Below, piece after piece: positions 18,424-25,909 of a DNA stretch of 40,718 nucleotides. This DNA comes from Gilliamella sp. Pas-s25. GTDB lineage: Bacteria > Pseudomonadota > Gammaproteobacteria > Enterobacterales > Orbaceae. The translations under genes were made by a program, and so were the position numbers. The stretch lies in the NCBI RefSeq assembly GCF_009795885.1, contig NZ_WTEV01000024.1, positions 1-40,718 of the forward strand, read 5' to 3'. Positions within the stretch are counted from its first letter, which is position 1, and every line of letters begins with the position of its first letter. The notes beneath the pieces were generated by a model. It saw nothing but the letters and a program-made list of their open reading frames with translations, was not told the origin of the DNA and did not search any database.

Positions 18424-19596
18424 ATGCGATCCATTGTATTAGGATTGTTGTTAAATGCATTTGTGTTGCTCAATGTTTATTTGCGTTTTGCAACAACAGG
18501 GGCGTTTGATAACTTATTTTTAGATGCGCTATTTACCGCAATGACATTGAGCTTTTTATTGTCATGCTTGGGGTTATATTTAGTAAATTATAAACCATCT
18601 AGGTTTGCTTATAGGCTGATTATTGCTGGCAGTATATTATTTGTCCCCGCGGGGCTTGTGGCAATCTATTTTGCTTATAAAAAAATGCAACAACAACGCT
18701 CAGATGCCGATCTAATGACTCTTTATGGGCGGTTAATTGTTATTGCCATTCCTTATTTATGGATGCTTTTGCTCTTTTTATTGCCATTTTTAATTGTATT
18801 TAGAATTAGTTTTTCTGAACAAATCTTTACGATTCCGCCTTATACTGATTTGTTTAGTTTCGATGACGGGTTGCTAAATATTACTTTGAACTTTGGTTAT
18901 TATATTAACTTAGTTACTGATAATATTTATCTTGAGTCTTATTTAGAATCATTAAAAATTGCGGCTATTTCAACCATATTATGTATTTTAATTGGTTATC
19001 CATTAGCATGGGCAATTTCAAAATGTAAACAATCTACACGTAATATTCTATTATTGTTGATTATTTTGCCGTCTTGGACGTCATTTTTAATTCGAGTTTA
19101 TGCGTGGATTGGTATTTTAAATCAAGAAGGCTTGTTAAATCACTTTTTAATGTGGTTAGGGGTTATTGATCAGCCGCTGGTGATTATAAAGACTTATTTG
19201 GCAGTTTATATCGGTATTGTGTATTCTTATTTACCGTTTGTTGTGTTACCTATTTATACTTCATTAAGTAAAGTGGATTCGACGTTAATTGAAGCGGCAT
19301 TAGATTTAGGTTGTAAGCCAATAAGGACTTTTTTCAAAATTATTGTACCACTTACCAAAAATGGCATTATTGCAGGCGGTATGCTGGTGTTTATTCCGGC
19401 CGTTGGCGAATATGTAATACCTGAATTATTAGGACCATCTCAAAGTATCATGATTGGTACGCAAATTTGGACTATATTCTCTCGGGATACTGATTGGCCA
19501 GCAGCATCTGCTGTTGCGACAGTTATGTTGTTGATTTTAATAGTGCCAATTTACTATTTCAATAAGTTTCAAAGCCGACAAATGGAGGGTAAATAA
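18424..19596 (+). CDS. potH: putrescine ABC transporter permease PotH with N-terminal membrane extension
   Basis: One of two inner-membrane permeases of the importer. From about residue 101 (YGRLIVIAIPYLWMLLLFL) it aligns closely with E. coli PotH, including the cytoplasmic coupling loop EAALDLGCKPIRTFFKIIVPL and VFIPAVGEYVIPELLG. The protein has 390 residues against 317 in E. coli. About 98 residues precede the conserved part against about 26, and contain three extra hydrophobic segments (about 3-21, 32-54, 64-84) and a KKMQQQRSD loop. The extension is in frame, begins with an ATG (ribosome site AGAGG) 18 bases after potG, and has no alternative start nearer the conserved core with a good ribosome site, so it looks genuine. 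Confidence 0.9.
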   Translation: MRSIVLGLLLNAFVLLNVYLRFATTGAFDNLFLDALFTAMTLSFLLSCLGLYLVNYKPSRFAYRLIIAGSILFVPAGLVAIYFAYKKMQQQRSDADLMTLYGRLIVIAIPYLWMLLLFLLPFLIVFRISFSEQIFTIPPYTDLFSFDDGLLNITLNFGYYINLVTDNIYLESYLESLKIAAISTILCILIGYPLAWAISKCKQSTRNILLLLIILPSWTSFLIRVYAWIGILNQEGLLNHFLMWLGVIDQPLVIIKTYLAVYIGIVYSYLPFVVLPIYTSLSKVDSTLIEAALDLGCKPIRTFFKIIVPLTKNGIIAGGMLVFIPAVGEYVIPELLGPSQSIMIGTQIWTIFSRDTDWPAASAVATVMLLILIVPIYYFNKFQSRQMEGK

Positions 19597-20598
19597 ATGA
19601 ATGATTTACCTGTTATTTTGCGATCTTCTGTGATTGTATTTATCTCATTGCTATTGGGTTCGTTAGTACTATCGATACTGATTAGTTCGGCTGGGTTAAA
19701 TCTGCTTAGCGATATGAGCTTATATATTAACTGTTTGATCTTTAGTGTGATTGTAACAGTGATTGTGACATTATCGCTCATTTTTCGATGCCTTAAAGGA
19801 CTTATTTTATTGGTGGTATTTTCTTTTTTATATATCCCAATGATTATTTTAATTGTTTATTCATTTAATAGTTCTCGCTTAGTTACGGTGTGGGCTGAAT
19901 TTTCAACTAAATGGTACTTTGAGCTAATGCATAATGAAGAGTTATTTAAAGCTGTTGGCCTGAGTTTAGCAATTGCCGCATGTGCAGCAACTTTTGCAAC
20001 ACTTTTAGGTACGCTTGCTTCTTATGCTGTTGTTCGCTTTAAACGATTTAAAGGCGCAAATCTGTTTTCATTTATGACAACAGCACCACTTGTTATGCCT
20101 GATATTATTACAGGGTTGGCATTATTGCTTTTATTTGTCGGTATGGGACAAATTCTTGGATGGCCAAAAGACCGTGGCGCAATTACTATTTGGATGGCGC
20201 ATACGACCTTCTGTATGGCTTATGTGACAGTGGTGATTAGTGCAAGGCTCCGTGAACTTGATAAATCAATTGAAGAAGCCGCTTTAGATTTAGGTGCTAA
20301 TCCATTGAAAGTGTTCTTTATTATTACATTGCCAATGATTGCACCGGCATTAGTTTCTGGTTGGTTATTAGCCTTTACTTTGTCTCTTGATGATGTGGTG
20401 ATTGCTAATTTCGTAACGGGGCCGGGAGCAATGACATTACCGAAGTTGATCTTTTCAAAAGTGAAATTAGGCGTCGATCCGCAAATTAATGCGCTTGCAA
20501 CTATTATTTTATTGATAGTTGGTATTATCGGGTTTATTTCATGGTTATGGATGCGTCAAGCTGAACGACGTCGAATAAATGAAACTCGTATGCATTAA
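19597..20598 (+). CDS. potI: putrescine ABC transporter permease PotI with extra membrane segments
   Basis: Second permease. From about residue 67 (KGLILLVVFSFLYIPM) it matches E. coli PotI, with the coupling loop EAALDLGANPLKVFFIITLP and the LSLDDVVIANFV segment. It has 333 residues against 281. The first residues, MNDLPV, match E. coli MNNLPV, so the additional 50 or so residues look inserted just after the N-terminus. They carry two extra hydrophobic segments (about 11-31 and 42-63). The ATG directly follows the potH stop, so the permeases are translationally coupled. The TTTs and GTG-rich codon use matches its neighbours. Confidence 0.92.
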   Translation: MNDLPVILRSSVIVFISLLLGSLVLSILISSAGLNLLSDMSLYINCLIFSVIVTVIVTLSLIFRCLKGLILLVVFSFLYIPMIILIVYSFNSSRLVTVWAEFSTKWYFELMHNEELFKAVGLSLAIAACAATFATLLGTLASYAVVRFKRFKGANLFSFMTTAPLVMPDIITGLALLLLFVGMGQILGWPKDRGAITIWMAHTTFCMAYVTVVISARLRELDKSIEEAALDLGANPLKVFFIITLPMIAPALVSGWLLAFTLSLDDVVIANFVTGPGAMTLPKLIFSKVKLGVDPQINALATIILLIVGIIGFISWLWMRQAERRRINETRMH

Positions 20599-20617
20599 TA
20601 CACACCACACTTTCTAT

Positions 20618-20640
20618 TATTGCCGCGCTTTGCGGCAATA
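20618..20640 (+). terminator. terminator of the potFGHI operon
   Basis: A 9-bp stem with GC core (20618-20626 with 20632-20640, loop GCTTT) is followed by TTTCGTTTT, about 20 bases after the potI stop codon. Confidence 0.75.
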
Positions 20641-20712
20641 TTTCGTTTTAAAATCTCCGTGTTTTTTTTATCATTTTGTATTATAGTGTGACCTGTCAAT
20701 CTTTTTGGCAAA

Positions 20713-20881
20713 ATTCTCAGGGCGGGGTGTAAGTCCCCACCGGTGGTATAGCCCACGAGCGCTTAATTTGTCTTGTTAACTGTGGTGATTTTTTTATTGT
20801 TCAGTTAATTTTAACAGGTTAAGGTCAAGCAGATTTGGTGAAATTCCAAAGCCGACAGTTAAAGTCTGGATAAAAGAGAGT
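20713..20881 (+). promoter_or_regulatory. FMN riboswitch (RFN element) upstream of ribB
   Basis: The conserved RFN blocks appear in order: ATTCTCAGGGCGGGG, AAGTCCCCACCGGTGGTAT, AGCCCACGAGCG, AGCAGATTTGGTGAAATTCC, AAAGCCGACAGTTAAAGTC and the closing GAGAG. One variable stem is enlarged. FMN binding lowers ribB expression. The downstream segment 20890-20950 (GCTGAAAGGC, CCATGCTAGTCGAGC, CCTGATTCTGGTA) resembles the enteric ribB leader and probably forms the expression platform. Confidence 0.95.
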
Positions 20882-21072
20882 TGCTTATCTTTCCAATATT
20901 TGCTGAAAGGCAAAACCATGCTAGTCGAGCACTGCCCTGATTCTGGTATTTTATTTATTTGTACTTAATTAATTTAATGGCTAAATAGATCATCGTTAAA
21001 TGGTTGAACGGTTATTTAGAGTTGATTAAGTAAATAATGAAATGAGCAAGTGAAAATATATAGGTATTTACC

Positions 21073-21717
21073 ATGAATCAGTTTAATTTAAATGAGTTTG
21101 GCACGCCCATCGAACGTGTCAAAAAAGCGATCGCATCAATTCAAGCCGGTCAAGGTGTGTTGGTTTTAGACGATGAAGACCGTGAAAACGAAGGTGATAT
21201 TATTTGGGCTGCCGAGTCTATCACTAGCCAGCAAATGGCGCTGACGATTCGTTACGGAAGTGGCATTGTTTGTTTATGTTTGCCACAAAAACGTTGTGAC
21301 GAGTTACAGTTGCCGATGATGGTGGCAAATAATACCAGCAAAAACAATACAGCATTTACTATTTCGATTGAAGCCGCTAGTGGTGTTACAACTGGTGTAT
21401 CAGCGGCTGATCGCGTTACAACTATTAAGGCAGCGGTGAATGACAATGCTAAGCCGAGCGATCTTAATCATCCAGGGCATGTGTTTCCCTTAGTTGCTAA
21501 AGAGGGCGGTGTTTTAGTTCGCCGAGGCCATACTGAAGCGTCGATTGATTTAGTGACATTAGCAGGTTTAAAACCTGCCGCAGTGCTGTGTGAGTTAACC
21601 AACGATGATGGTACTATGGCAAGAGCACCTGAAGTGGTTATGTTTGCTAAACAATATCATATGCCAGTTGTGACCATTGAAGATATTGTTGAGTATCGTA
21701 AATCGTTAACAGTGTAG
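21073..21717 (+). CDS. ribB: 3,4-dihydroxy-2-butanone 4-phosphate synthase
   Basis: RibB converts ribulose-5-phosphate to 3,4-dihydroxy-2-butanone 4-phosphate plus formate for riboflavin synthesis. The 214 residues match E. coli RibB (217). Metal and substrate motifs visible are [16 protein letters not shown] near the N-terminus, [23 protein letters not shown] and [11 protein letters not shown]. It is a stand-alone enzyme with no GTP cyclohydrolase II fusion. The upstream FMN riboswitch is the expected regulator. Confidence 0.96.
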   Translation: MNQFNLNEFGTPIERVKKAIASIQAGQGVLVLDDEDRENEGDIIWAAESITSQQMALTIRYGSGIVCLCLPQKRCDELQLPMMVANNTSKNNTAFTISIEAASGVTTGVSAADRVTTIKAAVNDNAKPSDLNHPGHVFPLVAKEGGVLVRRGHTEASIDLVTLAGLKPAAVLCELTNDDGTMARAPEVVMFAKQYHMPVVTIEDIVEYRKSLTV

Positions 21718-21791
21718 TAATAAAAAAGTGATTTTAAATAATTGTTTAAAATCATAGTAATATTAAAATATTGTTTGCTATTTATGTCATT

Positions 21792-21812
21792 TTCCGCCGA
21801 AAGTATCGGCGG
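21792..21812. terminator. hairpin between convergent ribB and amidohydrolase genes
   Basis: TCCGCCGA and TCGGCGGA pair as an 8-bp GC-rich stem with an AAGTA loop. A second AT-rich inverted repeat (GATTTTAAA/TTTAAAATC, about 21730-21755) lies on the ribB side. The pair sits between converging stop codons. Confidence 0.55.
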
Positions 21813-21825
21813 ATAGGAGTTGAAA

Positions 21826-22926
21826 TCAACCAAGTACTTTTAATGCGCAGGCTTTTGTTATTTTGACGCCGTTTTCTAATGCTGAAGTGTCGAATTTCAT
21901 TTCTGGATGATGTAATCCTGGGGTTAAATCAGCACCTAATCCCCAAAAACCAGCTTTGACATTGCGTTGACATGGATAGTTGAAAAAATCTTCTCCACCT
22001 GGAGTAAAGATTGGATCTTTTAAACCTTCTTTTCCAAGTACATCAACAATTGCTTCGGCAATAATTTGAGTGACATCGTTATCAATTTCAGCAGCTGGGA
22101 TCTCTTTAGTGACATTGATATCCACTTTGCCACCGATAGATTCAACACTGAGTTTTATTGCATTTAGAGTTTTGGCTTTGAGTTCATTCATTGCCGGGTT
22201 TGTTGAGGTTCTTAGATCCCAACATACATACGCTTCAGATGGAATAGCATTAGTTACTCCTGCATCACAAATACAACGTGTTGCTTTGACGCTATAGGTT
22301 AAACTTGGTGCAAGATGAATGGTGTTAACTGCTTGAATGGCAAGTGTTGCTGCATCAAGCGCATTAATGCCTAAATGTGGGCGAGCACCATGCGCAGGTA
22401 TTCCATGAATATTTGCTTCAACGGTAGTGGATGCCGAATAGTACATGGCTGCTGAGGCAAAGCCTTTAGGACATTCATCTTTAGGGCGTAAATGTAAGCC
22501 GATAATCATGTCAACATCGTCAATAACGCCACCTTCAATCATGGCTAAAGCGCCTGAACCAAGCTCTTCAGCTGGCTGGAAGATCAGTTTTAATCGTCCT
22601 TTTTTGATGTTGTTTTCTTTGATTAGTTCTTGTGCCGCAGTTAATAATATTGATGAGTGGCCATCATGACCACATGTGTGCCTTGCACAATGCTTACCGT
22701 CAATGATATGACCCAATGCATCCATATCAGCTCGTAAAGCCAGAACAGGACCCGGTTTTCCGCTATCATATTGGGCAATTATGCCTGTTGTGTTATTAAC
22801 ATTGCGGGTTACTTTATAGCCGGCTTGTTCTAGCTGCTGTGCAATATATGCCGATGTTTTGTGTTCTTCAAATCCCAATTCAGGAATTTGATGTAAATAT
22901 TGATAATGTTCTAATACATTAGACAT
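21826..22926 (-). CDS. M20-family amidohydrolase/aminoacylase
   Basis: A zinc-dependent M20D-type peptidase/amidohydrolase, the group that includes N-acyl-amino-acid and aminobenzoyl-glutamate hydrolases. Motifs are HQIPELGFEEHKTS, LRADMDAL, the metal loop HTCGHDGHSS, the catalytic PAEELGSGALAMIEGG, the dimerisation domain segment IPAHGARPHLGINALDAA and GGEDFFNY. The ATG at 22926 (366 residues) follows AAGGAGA by five bases and is preferred to a TTG six codons upstream. The gene lies directly after yjiG and yjiH, implying that the membrane pair moves its substrate or product. Exact substrate unknown. Confidence 0.85.
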   Translation of the reverse strand: MSNVLEHYQYLHQIPELGFEEHKTSAYIAQQLEQAGYKVTRNVNNTTGIIAQYDSGKPGPVLALRADMDALGHIIDGKHCARHTCGHDGHSSILLTAAQELIKENNIKKGRLKLIFQPAEELGSGALAMIEGGVIDDVDMIIGLHLRPKDECPKGFASAAMYYSASTTVEANIHGIPAHGARPHLGINALDAATLAIQAVNTIHLAPSLTYSVKATRCICDAGVTNAIPSEAYVCWDLRTSTNPAMNELKAKTLNAIKLSVESIGGKVDINVTKEIPAAEIDNDVTQIIAEAIVDVLGKEGLKDPIFTPGGEDFFNYPCQRNVKAGFWGLGADLTPGLHHPEMKFDTSALENGVKITKACALKVLG

Positions 22927-22940
22927 TGAGATCTCCTTTA

Positions 22941-23408
22941 TCAAACAATAAATCGCATAATAACCATTGCAATTAGTGCATTAAAAATACTGTTTAACAT
23001 GAGTAAAGGCCAGTATTTTTTAGGTACATCTGCAACGCCTAATAATCGTCCCATATATTGCAATTGTGAGCCCATTAAGAAAATAGCGGGAGCAAGAATG
23101 GTTATTGCTGTTGCATTGAGTGTGCCACTAGTAAATAAGTTAACGGCAACACCAGTCCCCGCTGATGCTGATAGCCATGCGGTCAATAGTACGGTAATGG
23201 CTTCGCCAGGTAGGCCAAAAATTTCCATGACTGGCGCGCAATAAGTTCCAATAAATTGCATTATACCTAAACGTTTTAAAATTTCGGTGATAACAAATGC
23301 CATTAAGATGTTTGGCATTAAATTATTAATGGCGATATTGAATCCTTTGCGTGCACCAATAACAAAGATATCTAAAGGATTATTTGTTTGTTTTTGTGAA
23401 TTACTCAT
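22941..23408 (-). CDS. yjiG: YjiG family membrane protein (nucleoside-recognition/Gate domain)
   Basis: A 155-residue membrane protein with about four hydrophobic segments, similar to E. coli YjiG and the spore-maturation protein SpmB. Shared stretches are GARKGFNIAINNLMPNILMAFVI, FGLPGEAITVLLTAWLS and ILAPAIFLMG. Its start overlaps the yjiH end by eight bases. In E. coli the yjiHG pair sits beside iadA, an isoaspartyl dipeptidase; here the partner is an M20 amidohydrolase, suggesting a transport system for acylated or peptide-like compounds, an inference. Confidence 0.85.
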   Translation of the reverse strand: MSNSQKQTNNPLDIFVIGARKGFNIAINNLMPNILMAFVITEILKRLGIMQFIGTYCAPVMEIFGLPGEAITVLLTAWLSASAGTGVAVNLFTSGTLNATAITILAPAIFLMGSQLQYMGRLLGVADVPKKYWPLLMLNSIFNALIAMVIMRFIV

Positions 23409-24057
23409 TGATAAAATCCTTTTTATAAATTGAATTTAATACCAAGCGGACAAGTATAGCGCCAACAAATTTAAGCACTAACATAATGACAAGAGGAATA
23501 AAAATGGCCACGGTCATTGAGGCAAATAATGCTGAACCAATCGAAAAGTAGTTATTGATTAAACCTGCTCCAGAATATTGCCAAGCACTAATGATGATCA
23601 GATCCTTTTTGGTAATTTGCTTTTCGTCATATAATTCTTTGGTTAATACAGCACCTGCATCAGTACTTTGTAGATCGGTAATTAATGCAAGTCCAGTTTT
23701 GCCAGGAACGCCTAAAATTGGTTTTAATAATGGTGTTAACAATTTGTGTGCTGCACGGATTGTGCCGTAATGGGTAAAGATCTCTAACACGCCTAAAGCT
23801 AACATAACCGTTGGTATAAGAGATAAAGCAAAAATAAAACCAGCTCTTGCACTGTTACCCCCTTCGCCTACAAAGGTGTTCTTTTCAGGATGAAGCATGG
23901 TGCCAAATTTACCGCTTAAGCTAGTAAAATCAAATGCACCTAGCCATTCTTTACCCTCTACATTAAAAAACAACCCCGAAAAAAACAAAATTGCCACCAC
24001 CAGTGACACATAGGCTTTTATACCCACTTTGATCTCGTTGTCTGATTTTTTTGACAT
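23401..24057 (-). CDS. yjiH: YjiH family membrane protein (nucleoside-recognition/Gate domain)
   Basis: A 218-residue inner-membrane protein matching E. coli YjiH, partner of YjiG (like SpmA with SpmB). It has a cytoplasmic basic N-terminus, about four or five hydrophobic segments and the Gate-domain stretch GKTGLALITDLQSTDAGAVLTKELYDE. First gene of the yjiH-yjiG-amidohydrolase operon. No function has been firmly assigned to the family. Confidence 0.85.
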   Translation of the reverse strand: MSKKSDNEIKVGIKAYVSLVVAILFFSGLFFNVEGKEWLGAFDFTSLSGKFGTMLHPEKNTFVGEGGNSARAGFIFALSLIPTVMLALGVLEIFTHYGTIRAAHKLLTPLLKPILGVPGKTGLALITDLQSTDAGAVLTKELYDEKQITKKDLIIISAWQYSGAGLINNYFSIGSALFASMTVAIFIPLVIMLVLKFVGAILVRLVLNSIYKKDFINE

Positions 24058-24609
24058 GCTATCTTCCCTTTATTTTATTATGTTTAACTTTTTGATATAT
24101 CCTATAAGTAGCGATACTTAATAAGCGCGAAAGGCGTTTAATCTATTTTTCAATGAAAAAATAACCTAAAATTGCTATTTTAGCATTCTATAACAATTTT
24201 AAATAAAATTGAAAAATATAACTATTTTTATTTTTTTCTAATAATTCATCTGTTTTTTTTATATCTTGATAAAAAGATACGATGCGATAAGATATTGGAG
24301 TTGATAAACCAATTATACATAATACGTAAAATATTGAATTATACTGTTTGGTCCTTGTTATTTATATTTTATCAGTATAGAATTATCTACTTTATTGAAA
24401 AATAATAAAAACTATGGCCATAGTTCATAAATATTAGACCATTGTGATTTAGTGGTTAGAAATATATAGCAATTAAAATCTTTTGGTGGCAAATTTTCTA
24501 TTTGCGAACCATCTTTTGTTTAATCATTGCTTATCAGCAATAGAGCATAATCAAGCATTATATTTAAAAATAGTACAGCAAAAGATAAAATAGCAAAAGC
24601 GAGGTAGCT
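24058..24609. other. AT-rich regulatory region between yjiH and the SMR pair
   Basis: No coding frame is supported. The region holds the divergent promoters, a perfect 16-bp palindrome at 24410-24425 and a short hairpin ATTGCT/AGCAAT at about 24525-24541. No guanidine riboswitch signature was found ahead of the SMR genes. Confidence 0.6.
24410..24425. promoter_or_regulatory. perfect 16-bp palindrome, candidate operator
   Basis: AACTATGGCCATAGTT is an exact palindrome in otherwise low-complexity AT-rich DNA, about 350 bases before yjiH and 185 before the SMR pair. It has the size of an operator for a dimeric regulator. No regulator gene is adjacent. Confidence 0.4.
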
Positions 24610-24933
24610 ATGTTTAGCGTGAATAAAGAGTGGGCATTTGTGATGCTGACCTGCTTTTTTGAATTGTGTTGGATTTTGGGGTTTAGCATCGCAACAGAGC
24701 TTTGGCAATGGGTTATTATTGTGTCTCTTATTATTGTTGATTTTACATTCTTGACCAATGCTTGTAAGACAATACCCACAGGCACAGTTTATGCTATATT
24801 TTCGGGCGTTGGTGCGGTTGGCGCAACAGTAATTGATATATTGCTTTTTGACAAAGAAATTAAGCTAATTCAGCTTTTTTTTGTGGCACTCATTATTATT
24901 GGTGTTGTACAACTCAAACGAGCTGATAGTTAA
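24610..24933 (+). CDS. SMR-family exporter subunit A (YkkC/Gdx-like)
   Basis: A 107-residue, four-helix small multidrug resistance protein. The conserved membrane glutamate is Glu18 in FFELCWILG, and TM3 reads KTIPTGTVYAIFSGVGAVGAT, similar to YkkC and guanidinium exporters. It is paired with a second SMR gene 27 bases downstream, so the pump is likely a heterodimer. The substrate could be guanidinium or quaternary ammonium compounds; sequence alone does not decide. GAGG is seven bases ahead of the ATG. Confidence 0.85.
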   Translation: MFSVNKEWAFVMLTCFFELCWILGFSIATELWQWVIIVSLIIVDFTFLTNACKTIPTGTVYAIFSGVGAVGATVIDILLFDKEIKLIQLFFVALIIIGVVQLKRADS

Positions 24934-24960
24934 TATTATAATATAAGGACAATTTTAATC

Positions 24961-25275
24961 ATGGGATGGCTGTTGATATTAATTGCATCAGTTTTTGAAG
25001 TAATTGGTGCAATTGGCCTTAAGCTATATGCAGAGCAAAAAAGTCTGCTTAGACTTGTTTTGTATTGGGGGGGGTTTTTTGTTTCTTTTATACTTTTTTA
25101 CTTTTCACTTCATTATCTTGAATTGAGCATTGTGTACCCTGTTTGGGTTGGCCTTGGCACATCGGGAGCAGTGTTAGCTAATATGCTGCTATTTAATGAA
25201 CCTAAAAATACACCTCGGTTATTTGGGCTGGCCATTATTATCATTGGGGTTGTGGGTTTACATTCTACTTTATAA
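24961..25275 (+). CDS. SMR-family exporter subunit B
   Basis: A 104-residue four-helix SMR protein with Glu13 in VFEVIGAIGLK and the TM3 segment YPVWVGLGTSGAVLANM. It differs from its partner in loop charges and in the TM1 Trp (Ile here), as expected for members of a heterodimer inserted in opposite orientations. The upstream AAGGA lies eleven bases from the ATG. Confidence 0.85.
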   Translation: MGWLLILIASVFEVIGAIGLKLYAEQKSLLRLVLYWGGFFVSFILFYFSLHYLELSIVYPVWVGLGTSGAVLANMLLFNEPKNTPRLFGLAIIIIGVVGLHSTL

Positions 25276-25309
25276 TGAGTTGTGATTGATTTGTTAAACT
25301 GTAGAAAAA

Positions 25310-25545
25310 TATCGAATTGTTTACACGCATGATTAAAATAATCCTCTAAAAACTCGTAAGGTGTTTTCTTCAAAATCGCTTTATGCGGTTTAACTGTAGT
25401 ATAAAAATTAATAAATTGCTTAAGTTTTTATTGTCTATCTTTTGAATATTTCGAATGTTTGCTGTTTATGCCATATTTCCATTAAAGTGCGTATTACTTT
25501 TTCTGCTTTCCCATTTGTTCGTGGGCAGGCAGTTTTTTTAAATTT
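25310..25545 (-). pseudogene. transposase C-terminal remnant (rve/IS481- or IS3-like)
   Basis: The minus strand reads PRTNGKAEKVIRTLMEIWHK, then after a frameshift SKDRQ-stop-KLKQFINFY and VKPHKAILKKTPYEFLEDYF. This is the C-terminal part of an integrase-core transposase. One frameshift and one TAA break it and the catalytic N-terminal part is missing. The tail, including the TAA position, is shared with the plus-strand remnant at 725-828, so both come from one element family. Confidence 0.75.
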
Positions 25546-25860
25546 TTAATTGATAAGATGATTGTTACATGTTTTAACAAATAGGAGTGCACCTATGCCT
25601 AGATATTCACGTTCATTATTGGAATAAGTACATGTAGTGATATAAAGACATTGGGTTAACACATCAGTTTGTAAAAATAGTGCTGAGCTAAATTGGGATT
25701 TATCTAGGTTATAAAAAATAAAACAAGATTAGTACGTTAAACAAGAATGTTTGGCAAGGGAATTGAGGGATTTGCTAATCTTCAATCCAGAATTTGACAC
25801 TAATATTATTTATTTCATCTAATAGATAAAATATCTAAAAGCCAATTTAACCTGCTTTAA

Positions 25861-25887
25861 TAAAAAAATAGCAACCATACAGTTGCC
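25861..25887 (-). terminator. intrinsic terminator of pgm
   Basis: On the minus strand GCAAC and GTTGC (reverse of 25882-25886 and 25871-25875) form a stem with a six-base loop. It is followed by TATTTTTTTA, about 25 bases after the pgm stop. Confidence 0.7.
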
Positions 25888-25909
25888 ATTTTTATTTACT
25901 TTTGAGTAA

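Larger units (their letters stand above)
25276..25909. other. 634-bp non-coding stretch with IS debris
   Basis: It contains a transposase tail remnant on the minus strand (25310-25545) and the pgm terminator at its right end. Between 25560 and 25860 the plus strand starts MPRYSRSLLE and then hits stops. This could be the beginning of a transposase orfA, but it is too broken to support. Confidence 0.6.

Noticed and set aside
24430-24609. Guanidine riboswitch ahead of the SMR pair
   Set aside because: Neither ACGR-loop hairpins nor the conserved guanidine-I core were found; the only hairpin has a TATC loop.
25113-25373. Minus-strand frame beginning KKTPYEF and running under the SMR gene
   Set aside because: Only its first 20 or so residues are real transposase tail; the rest is antisense to the SMR gene.
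25560-25860. Start of a transposase orfA (MPRYSRSLLE)
   Set aside because: Stops follow after ten codons and the later frames do not join convincingly.
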